A DNA stretch of 64,000 nt. It comes from Lunularia cruciata (Eukaryota; Streptophyta; Marchantiopsida; Lunulariales; Lunulariaceae). The stretch spans positions 25,662,732-25,726,731 of the forward strand of contig OX419757.1 of the NCBI GenBank assembly GCA_948567375.1, read 5' to 3'. The notes beneath the pieces were generated by a model, which had not been told where the DNA came from, searched no databases, and was given only the letters and a program-made list of their open reading frames with translations. Of the stretch, positions 57,601-64,000 are shown piece after piece (position 1 is the stretch's first letter; each line of letters begins with the position of its first letter). A program made the translations under genes and the position numbers.

Positions 57601-59742
57601 AGGACATGAGAGCAGAAGAAATCGAAGGTATTGGAGTTATGAGGACAGAAGCCTATCGAGGAACGAGGGATCCAGAACTCATTAAATGAAAATGAAATGT
57701 AGATGAAATGGCAATAAAATGAAAACAGAACTGACAAACAAATATGCGAATAGGAGATAAAATCTTTTTCATGAAAAGCATGTATTGTCAAGCAACGAAC
57801 ATATATAACTACATGTACATAATCTGTGAACCAATGTGTACTGAGAAAACGAAGAGTCAACTCATATCAAGAAATGATGATAATGGAGTTATGAGGACAG
57901 AAGCCTCTCAAGGAAGGAGGAATCCAGAACTCATTAAGTGCAAATGAATGTAGATGAAATGGCAATAAAATGAAAGCAGAACTGACTAACAAATATGCGA
58001 ATAGGACATGAAATCTATATCATAAAAAGCATGTATTGTCAAGCAACGAACATATATAACTACATGTAGAGAATCTGTGAACCAATGTGTACTGAGGAAA
58101 CCAAGAGTCGACTCATCAAGAAATGTCAAAATAAGCGAATGAGAAACAACTGAAAACAAACTGAATGAATTGGGAACAAATTGATTGAAACCAAACCCGG
58201 GATTTTGGGTATCAAAAAGTAGAGTGGAAATCCTTCTTTGAACGACTTCCACTCTGCTTTGCTTCCCGCGTTGGGGGAAGTAAAGTAGAGCATGGCGTTA
58301 AGCGACTGGATATACAGAAATGAGGGACTGGATATACAATATCACTGCATGCACTATGGGTGCATGAGTCCTGAAACGCTGAAATAGCCAGAGGAAGCAG
58401 CAGGCAGCCATAGGAAGCCTCCCCGAAAGCACGTACAACTTCATCAATGCAAAACGTAGTGCCAAAGTAGGTGAGCGAATGTAATACTCCTCGAACCAAG
58501 TTATGTGTGTCAGTACAGATATAGGTCAGTACTCGAAATCGATGATATTGGAGTTATGGGGACAGATGGGTTGAGTATTAAATCCATAAAGGAGATTAAG
58601 TGAATATAAAAAATCGAATGTGAACTGAAGTAAAGGCATGATAGCAACATATCGAGAGCAACACATGTATAGAACTAGTAAGCATCATGTAATCGATAAA
58701 ATGTATGTCAAGAAATATTCTACATCAGGTAATCGACCACCTCCAAGAGGACAGGGTATGAGAAAATGAGGGTAGAAACCGTTCTGGGGGAATGCAGAGC
58801 AAAGCGTTAGAGGACTGAATTACCAGATATAGAGAAAAGAGGACAGAAGCCGTTCATCGAACGGGATCATCCAGAACTCATTGAGTGCAAATGAGATGCA
58901 AGATAAATAATGTATATAACATAGCGAACATCTGATTGAATGATAGCACAAGTAAACATAACCTGGATACATTACAAGAGCAACACCTATACTGAATTAC
59001 CGGATAGTAGAAAAACATGATACGAATAATAAGGAAACACAACACACATGTACAACACAGTACGTAAAGGTGTGATGCAAGATCATGTTCTGGAAAATAT
59101 CTTATAGGACATCTTGGCATCCACGCTACCTTGCGCTCCAGATCAACTAGATAATCCTCGAAAAGCTCTTCACGTTCCCGATCCTTCTCAACAGCTTGAA
59201 AACGTAGATCGTCCTCAAATAGTGTTAACGCCTTGCTGCTCATAGAATAGGGAACGAGAAGGATAAGCGGTTCAGTGTATCACGAAGTGACGTGATACTA
59301 GAAAAGACGACACTACTTAAATTTTCAGTGCAGCTAATTGTATATATTACTATATTCAAGAATCGGGTTTTGCAGCTCAACAACTACTACGCCTCTTCTG
59401 GTCGAAGTACAAACTAAATAGAGCTTTTCTTATCTTTCGGATCCTAAGCATCTTACTTGGTTGTTACTTAGACCTATCAAGTTCAAGGATAGATTCATTA
59501 AACATCGTTATTACAGCGGAGCATCCCAAGATTTTGCAGGACAGAACGGATGCCATTAAGGCTGATGATCTATAATTAGTGGCATGTCCTGAACAGTTGG
59601 AAAATAGAACTTATCCACATGCATTTTCATATGGGTTATTAATTTACAGTACATCCAAAGAAAGTTCTTGTCAGGACGGGTGATGCGAGCTTGTAAGATG
59701 GACAAACCTCCAACGCATAGACGAAGTCAACTCCTTTGATTC
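48539..59742 (-). CDS. PRP40: PRP40-type pre-mRNA-processing factor, 3' part (14 exons, 5' end outside window)
   Basis: Exons were found by protein-like segments bounded by AG/GT and checked for frame. They are 59708-59742, 59130-59235, 53452-53532, 53221-53313, 52817-52870, 52286-52402, 51625-51723, 51146-51193, 50963-51055, 50092-50199, 49901-49965, 49690-49795, 48989-49360 and 48539-48673. They join to 1512 nt, 503 codons plus stop, with no frame break. The product is a U1-snRNP-associated splicing factor. The N-terminal WW domains, which bind branch-point protein and RNA polymerase II tail, lie off the right edge. Five FF domains are visible, then a Lys/Glu/Arg/Asp-rich tail and the ending [14 protein letters not shown], typical of plant PRP40[23 protein letters not shown] is nearly identical to Arabidopsis PRP40A. 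Introns are mostly 80-400 bp, but one is 5.6 kb and the most 5' exceeds 4.2 kb. Confidence 0.93.
48989..49360 (-). CDS. PRP40: PRP40 exon (charged tail)
   Basis: 124 codons. Starts [12 protein letters not shown], runs through long Lys/Glu/Asp/Arg repeats and ends KSSRK. Contains [20 protein letters not shown]. Acceptor AATAATCAG, donor GTATGA. Such low-complexity tails occur in many splicing factors and probably mediate nuclear-speckle association. Confidence 0.92.
49690..49795 (-). CDS. PRP40: PRP40 exon (FF domain e end)
   Basis: One joining base then 35 codons, [20 protein letters not shown] to REKEEK. Acceptor CTGTACAG, donor GTGGGC. Confidence 0.93.
49901..49965 (-). CDS. PRP40: PRP40 exon (FF domain e core)
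   Basis: 21 codons plus two bases, [20 protein letters not shown] and F. Acceptor ACTTGCAG, donor GTGAAA. Its phase matches the next exon, which supplies the third base of an Arg codon. Confidence 0.92.
50092..50199 (-). CDS. PRP40: PRP40 exon (FF domain d end, domain e start)
   Basis: 36 codons, [20 protein letters not shown] to LLRSMK. Acceptor TTCATGAAG, donor GTAGCG, phase 0. Confidence 0.92.
50963..51055 (-). CDS. PRP40: PRP40 exon (FF domain d start)
   Basis: 31 codons, [20 protein letters not shown] to EPNLK. Acceptor CCTTATAG, donor GTTAGT, phase 0. Confidence 0.92.
51146..51193 (-). CDS. PRP40: PRP40 exon (linker)
   Basis: 16 codons, [16 protein letters not shown], matching the YHEDK linker of plant PRP40. 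Acceptor TGGACAG, donor GTAAAT, phase 0. Confidence 0.93.
51625..51723 (-). CDS. PRP40: PRP40 exon (FF domain c end)
   Basis: 33 codons, [19 protein letters not shown] to ELDKQ. Acceptor ACCCGCAG, donor GTCTGC, phase 0. A hairpin repeat lies only 17 nt upstream of the acceptor. Confidence 0.95.
51724..52000. repeat. Intron repeat block with hairpin unit and 170-bp module
   Basis: The hairpin unit at 51741-51785 is followed by a module (GATGACATGGCAATAAAATG... CTACATGTAGAGAATCTGT... ACCAATGTGTACTG) that recurs near 57690-57870, 57935-58110 and 60520-60690. Confidence 0.8.
52286..52402 (-). CDS. PRP40: PRP40 exon (FF domain c start)
   Basis: 39 codons, [20 protein letters not shown] to [10 protein letters not shown]. 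Acceptor TATGAAG, donor GTATTA, phase 0. Confidence 0.93.
52817..52870 (-). CDS. PRP40: PRP40 exon (FF domain b end, acidic linker)
   Basis: 18 codons, [18 protein letters not shown]. Acceptor CTTGTCAG, donor GTATCT, phase 0. Confidence 0.93.
53221..53313 (-). CDS. PRP40: PRP40 exon (FF domain b core)
   Basis: 31 codons, [20 protein letters not shown] to LETFQ. Acceptor ACATGCAG, donor GTACCT, phase 0. The Trp of the FF core is in TQWRKVQ. Confidence 0.94.
53452..53532 (-). CDS. PRP40: PRP40 exon (FF domain b start)
   Basis: 27 codons, [20 protein letters not shown] to DFIK. Acceptor TTGTTTCAG, donor GTACGA, phase 0 at both ends. The preceding intron is 5.6 kb of repeats. Confidence 0.93.
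53990..54917. repeat. Segmental duplication, partner of 61314-61937
   Basis: Begins TATTGGTAAATGAGAGCAG and ends GAGTGCCAAGGCA. It matches the partner closely except for about 340 bp (54310-54640) present only here. Related shorter copies occur at 55500-55760 and 58270-58500. Confidence 0.88.
56404..56817. repeat. Tandem duplication, 208-bp period
   Basis: Two nearly identical copies start GCAAGATGCAAGATATATAT at 56404 and 56612. Each contains one hairpin unit (CCGTTCTGGGAACAGG) and ends AAGCAAACCTATTG. Confidence 0.93.
57029..57186. repeat. Tandem duplication, ~79-bp period
   Basis: ATATCACGGG..CAAGGAAGAT and TCGTGGAAGGTGTAGGAG recur in order at 57029 and 57108. Confidence 0.9.
59130..59235 (-). 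CDS. PRP40: PRP40 exon (FF domain a, second half)
   Basis: Encodes [20 protein letters not shown]... to DLERK (35 codons after one joining base). Donor GTAGCG. The acceptor is a tandem GAGCAG; using the downstream AG gives RWSKAL, matching the family, while the upstream one adds one Ser. Confidence 0.92.
59708..59742 (-). CDS. PRP40: PRP40 exon (FF domain a, first half)
   Basis: Encodes [11 protein letters not shown] plus two bases. Acceptor TTGTGCAG, donor GTTTGT. It is the most 5' exon visible. No further FF or WW exon was found between 59743 and 64000. Confidence 0.85.
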
Positions 59743-60746
59743 CTGCACAAGAGAAGTAACATCAGATGACGCTGTGGTCTTCTCAAACCTTTAGATTCCT
59801 CTGCTTTCATACTCAAGGAGATAATTGAGAAATGGGAGCAGACGCGGTTTTGAAGAACGGGGCATCCAGGACTCACTAAGTATGGAACCGAGAACATGCA
59901 TATGAAGTGCATATGAAATGCAAGCTTGAACGTGAGCAAATCGAAATGAATTGCATCCAAGGAAATGGAACTTAAGTAATCTAACAGTACGAAGATAAAG
60001 CAGAAGTAAACACATAATTGATACATTTCATAAGTAGCACTTACAGAGAACTAGTATACATCATGTAATAAGAAGCAAGACACAACCGATTAAGCATCTG
60101 AAATTGAAAGCCGGAGAGGACCATCAAACAGAGAAACTTTGGGCAAGGAGCAACAGACAGAGCTCTAGTTGAGGATGGGTGGAGCGGAAGGAAGTAGGAG
60201 AGGAGTGGACGGTGTCTAGGCCGGATCGGAGTGAAGCTCAACAGGACTGTATGTTAGGAAATGAGAGCAGAAGTCGTTCGAAGAACGGGAGATCCGAACT
60301 CATTAAATGAATATGAAGTACACATGGAATGTAAACATGATATTGGTATCATTAAATGCATATGAAAGGTAACCAAGATATGTTCAATACGAGAAGAGTG
60401 ATAAATCCCTGAGGTAGAATCCAGCGAATATAATGGAATGTAAACATGATATTGGATATATGAGGACAGACGCCCTTTGAGGAACGGGGTATCCAGAACT
60501 CGTTATATGCATATGAAATGTAGATGAAATGAAATCAAAACTGACTACAATATATGCTAAGAGGAGATGAAATCTAATTCATAGAAAGCATGTATTATCA
60601 AGCAACGAACATCAATAACTACATGTAGAGAGTCTGTGAACCAATGTGTACTGTGAAAACGAAGAGTCAAGTCATATCAAGAATCGCGAAGTAAATGAAT
60701 GCAAAACTATAGAAAACAATTGAATGAATCGGCTGCAGATTGTAAA

Positions 60747-61010
60747 CCGAGACTAATACAGTAATGTAAAATGACATAAAAACCTAAACGCAGGGTTTAC
60801 GTAAAGCAAAACATGTCAGGAAGTAATAAACTACTTTGAACAAAGACTGATTAGCCTGACACTGCTTTGATTTGTAACCCGAGACTAACACAGTAATGTA
60901 AAATGACATAAAAACCTAAGCCCAGGGTTAACGTAAAGCAAAGCATGTCAGGAGGTGATAAACCACTTGTAAAAGAAGACTGATTATTAGCCTGACATTG
61001 ATTTATACGC
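60747..61010. repeat. Tandem duplication, 132-bp period
   Basis: CCGAGACTAA.ACAGTAATGT begins copies at 60747 and 60879. Both contain AACGTAAAGCAAA or TACGTAAAGCAAA and ATGTCAGGA. Confidence 0.92.
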
Positions 61011-61313
61011 AGTTTTATGAATCGAACGCCAAGTAATACGAACAAGACGTCGAGGAGAGTAAGGTTTTATGTCTAAGAATTGATCGAAACATGATATTTA
61101 GGACATGAGAGCAGAAGCGTTCCGATGAACGGGGAATCCAGAACTCAAAAAGTGCATATGAAGTGCAGATGAAATACAAGCATGAAATAGAGCAAATCGA
61201 GATGCATAATAAAGCTGTAAAGGAGATGAAGTGCATCTAACAGATCAAGTGTAAGGCTAAGCACAAACTAAATAAAACGATTTCCAGATCGATAGCAGTA
61301 GAGAACTGATATA

Positions 61314-61937
61314 TTGGTAAATGAGAGCAGAAGCCGTTCGGGAACGGGTTATCCAGAACTCATGAAGTGCACAAGTGCACATATTTGATAAACAACATTT
61401 ACATGAATGACAGTGCTAGTGTAGTATGAAAGCTTTAGTACAAAATGCATCGAAAATAACCTGCAGCAAAAGTATAGGTGTAAAAAAGTAACCTGTAGCA
61501 AAGGCATAAATGCAAGAAATTGAGAACACAGAACTGCTAATGGACAATAACGAACTTGAAATCGCGAGCAGCAATGCCAACTTTGAAATCGAGAGCAGCA
61601 AGGCCAACACGAGCGCGTGGGTTAGAGAGCTGGATGTAAGAGAGCTTGATAGTAGCAAGCATTTCGCGATTATTGCAGCAGAAACGGGTAGAAATGTAAG
61701 AGTGTAACTATAGCGAAGCGTAAGAGGACAGGATAAAGTATATCACTCCCAGTGCTATGGACACTGGAGTCCGGATTCGCTAAACAACTGAAGGAAGCAG
61801 AAGGCGGCCATAGTAAACCTCCACGATAACACCAACGACTTCATCAGTGCCTCACGCAGTGTCGAAGTAGCTGAACAATTGTCAGTACTCCTCGTCCCGA
61901 GTTTCTGCTCGAAAACTCATGAGTGCCAAGGCAAACT
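61314..61937. repeat. Segmental duplication, partner of 53990-54917
   Basis: Same order of sequence as the partner in the other large PRP40 intron, lacking its 340-bp middle. Both copies run in the same direction, as expected for duplication or template switching within the gene. Confidence 0.88.
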
Positions 61938-62837
61938 CGGGTGCTTCCAACAGCGCCGCTATCAGCAGTAAAACAGCTAGCTATCAGCAGTGCTAAGTGA
62001 AACAACAAACTGTCAGGGGAAGTTTGCAGAAATGGAAGGCTACCGAAATGAGCAACTGGAGCTTAAAGTCTTAAAAGAGCAGAAATCGGACGAATGCATA
62101 ATGTAGGCATGAACGAAATTGTGAACAAGGGAAAGAAGAAAAAGATCAAAACGCAGGAGAATGTGAGTGATGTGAGACATCCCTCGAAAAACACCTGCAA
62201 GGACAAAGTCTATCAGGGTGAGCAGTGAAATAGAGCGAAGCACAGAGAAACCAGGAGGAGGTAGTAAGAAAGCAAAGGAATGAGCCAGTTAGAAGAGTCG
62301 GAAGCTGAGAGCTAGAGAGCAGAAAATGAAGCAGAGAGCAGAGAACAAGGCAGAACGAACAGGCATGAAGAGGTGGACTACGAAGGAACGCACTATGAGC
62401 TAAGCAAGACCTAGAACCCAGATGAGCAAAAAGCAAAGGAGAAGGAGAGGGTTTCGAGGGAAGGATGGCCTCGGGTACTGAGAGAGCCTCGGGAACTGTG
62501 AAGGAACCAGGCGAGATTGTCACACGTGTGAGCTGATGCCACGTGTAACAATGCTCCGTATTACTCTGCTTATACCTCTGCTGATAATCTCGATGTATCC
62601 TGGTGTATCCTGATGAACAGGAAAGAACAAATATACTGAAACGCGCAGTCATGTAAGGAGTGTGAGTAACAAGCTATAATGGAAGACCTAGAACTCAAAA
62701 ATACGCCATGCCATTCGAGGGAAACTGAAAATAACAGACTGTTGAAAACACATACAAGGGAACCGTGAAGTAAAACAAACATATGTGAATTGGCGCAAAA
62801 GGGAAGAAAGTGGATAGCCACATAGCTGAGAATGGGC

Positions 62838-62933
62838 GATGCATCAAACATGAGACCTGTATATTGGTAAATGAGAGCAGAAGCCATTCGGGGAACGGGT
62901 TATCCAGATGCATCAAACATGAGACCTGTATAT
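62838..62933. mobile_element. Hairpin mini-element flanked by 27-bp direct repeats
   Basis: The sequence beginning GATGCATCAAACATGAG and ending CTGTATAT occurs at 62838-62864 and 62907-62933, on either side of a hairpin unit (CCATTCGGGGAACGGG). A degenerate second unit (GAGAACAGAAACTGTTCTG) follows. It could be insertion with a long target duplication, or a tandem duplication. Confidence 0.5.
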
Positions 62934-63823
62934 ATGTATATGAGAACAGAAACTGTTCTGACCAGTGCCTAAAGAAAACAGTCAGGAATAAGTCCTGATC
63001 ACTGCTATGGTAAACAAGCCTACAGTGAAAGCTAATGGTGGGCTCTAACTAGAGCTCCCCGTAGAGTAGTAGAGAACTGATATACATCATGTAATTGATA
63101 GGCGCTAAGCAAAGCATGTAGCGACATAGAGGACCACCTATAATTGAAGACCAACCAGCAAAACATGAAAGATTGAGTGAACTGAAATAGGAGGACCTGG
63201 CAGAAATCATGTATAGGAACCATGAAAACAGATCAACAAATGTGGGGCGGAGTGATGTGGGAGAAGAACGGATGGTATCTTGGCTGCGATGGGGCAAAAC
63301 GTGACAGGACTGGATATAGAGAAATGAGGCCAGAAGCCGTTTGAGGAATAGGGGATCCAGAACTCATTAAATGTAAATGAGATCCAAGATCTCTAAAGTA
63401 AGTAAGATTGAGTACATCTGATCGAATGATAGCATGCATAAACTTAACCTTTAAACATGTCAAGAGTAATACCTTGTTAGTGCTAGTTAATTTCTAGTTT
63501 AGTGAATTCTCTAGTTTTTATGGTTTTTTTCCTCTATAACTCTACCATCTGCTTAGGGTAAAATGGGGCGCCGCCACAATTAGGGCTATGCAAAGCAACC
63601 TCCTAAGGTTTACTGTGTATGTTCGAGTGTTTTCGGAACTTGTTTGAGTTAGTTCTTCTACATGGGGTATTCCCAACAAAGTCTAGTGAGTGCAATCAGT
63701 TCTGGTGAGACTAGAAGAATAGATGTACATGATTCACAATGCTAGAATAGTGAGAAATCCATAAGGTAGAATGCATCGAATGTAACTTGAAGCAAAGGCA
63801 TAATTGAACCAAATTGAGAATAA

Positions 63824-63899
63824 CATATGGCTAATATATATAGGTATACGAGAACAGATGCCGTTCTGGGAACGGGTTATCCAGAACTCATATGGCTAA
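63824..63899. mobile_element. Hairpin mini-element, putatively mobile, with duplicated flanks
   Basis: A hairpin unit preceded by TATATATAGGTATACGAGAAC is bracketed by direct repeats CATATGGCTAA (63824-63834, 63889-63899). A homologous locus at 55237-55247 has a single CATATGGCTAA and no unit. The simplest reading is insertion of a ~55-bp element with target duplication. Confidence 0.55.
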
Positions 63900-64000
63900 T
63901 ATATATATAACAGACTAGTAAACCACCGTCAAATCAAGAACTCTATGCAAACGACTGCGAGATATAGGTAACGCTATGTAAAAGACTGCCAGTAAGCAGT

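Larger units (their letters stand above)
53533..59129. repeat. 5.6-kb PRP40 intron made of hairpin and duplicated repeats
   Basis: Copies of a ~43-bp hairpin unit lie at about 53590-53632, 53681-53723, 53927-53962, 53996-54039, 55067-55110, 56251-56293, 56431-56472, 56639-56680, 57642-57682, 57891-57935 and 58841-58882. The unit is bracketed by ATGAG/CTCAT and centred on CCGTTC...GAACGG. Larger repeated modules fill the rest. No coding exon was found. The short open frames here (for example 55648-56010 minus) are repeats. Confidence 0.85.
59743..64000. repeat. PRP40 intron (more than 4.2 kb) of hairpin and duplicated repeats
   Basis: Hairpin units lie at about 59834-59878, 60261-60303, 60462-60503, 61107-61147, 61322-61361, 62871-62908, 63326-63366 and 63850-63892. 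No exon of PRP40 or any other gene was recognised before the window ends, so this is read as a single unfinished intron. It could also include the upstream gene boundary. Confidence 0.7.

Noticed and set aside
51741..63892. Hairpin units as a CRISPR array or tRNA genes
   Set aside because: Spacing is irregular, there are no uniform spacers, and no cloverleaf or A/B boxes are present.

Overview
This is nuclear DNA of a land plant. The evidence is a chloroplast ALBINO3-type insertase gene with a transit-peptide-like N-terminus and the cpSRP43-binding type of tail, a multi-exon PRP40 splicing-factor gene with GT-AG introns, and Ty3/gypsy chromoviruses primed by initiator Met-tRNA. The mix of retroelement families (a gypsy element with a PHD finger after its integrase, and an unusual non-LTR reverse transcriptase) makes me think of a bryophyte or other non-flowering plant. 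That is an inference and I cannot name the species.

Region 1 (1-45 kb, except 26.1-28.0 kb) is AT-rich and consists largely of layered, decayed retroelements. Copy 1 of a chromovirus (7091-17904, 5-bp target duplication TCTTG) is split by copy 2 (9798-15143, target duplication GATGA), which landed in the catalytic FLDD codons of copy 1's reverse transcriptase. Copy 3 (33879-40949, minus strand) carries two solo LTRs of other families (35578-36269 and 38948-39683). It sits inside an older minus-strand gypsy element whose gag (about 41.5-42.3 kb) and integrase plus PHD finger (32.8-33.9 kb) remain. More solo LTRs lie at 18663-19386 and 42489-43054. A non-LTR reverse transcriptase pseudogene fills 28.8-31.4 kb. 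The six chromovirus LTRs are packed with GAAGCTTC palindromes that match heat-shock elements just upstream of a TATA box.

Region 2 (26159-27682, minus) is the intact, intronless ALB3 gene, a GC-richer island. Its likely promoter is at 27.7-28.0 kb.

Region 3 (45-64 kb) holds the 3' part of a PRP40 pre-mRNA-processing gene on the minus strand. There are fourteen exons from 59742 down to the stop at 48539, encoding 503 residues with five FF domains and a Lys/Glu/Arg-rich tail. The 5' exons with the WW domains lie beyond the right edge. The two largest introns (5.6 kb and more than 4.2 kb) are built from internal duplications and at least twenty copies of a ~45-bp hairpin repeat. Comparing a filled site (63824-63899) with an empty one (55237-55247) suggests that this repeat inserts with duplication of flanking DNA.

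Only two host genes are clearly functional here. Everything else recognised is mobile-element debris, apart from short unrecognised reading frames near the left edge and at 46-47 kb. No rRNA, CRISPR array or convincing tRNA gene was seen.
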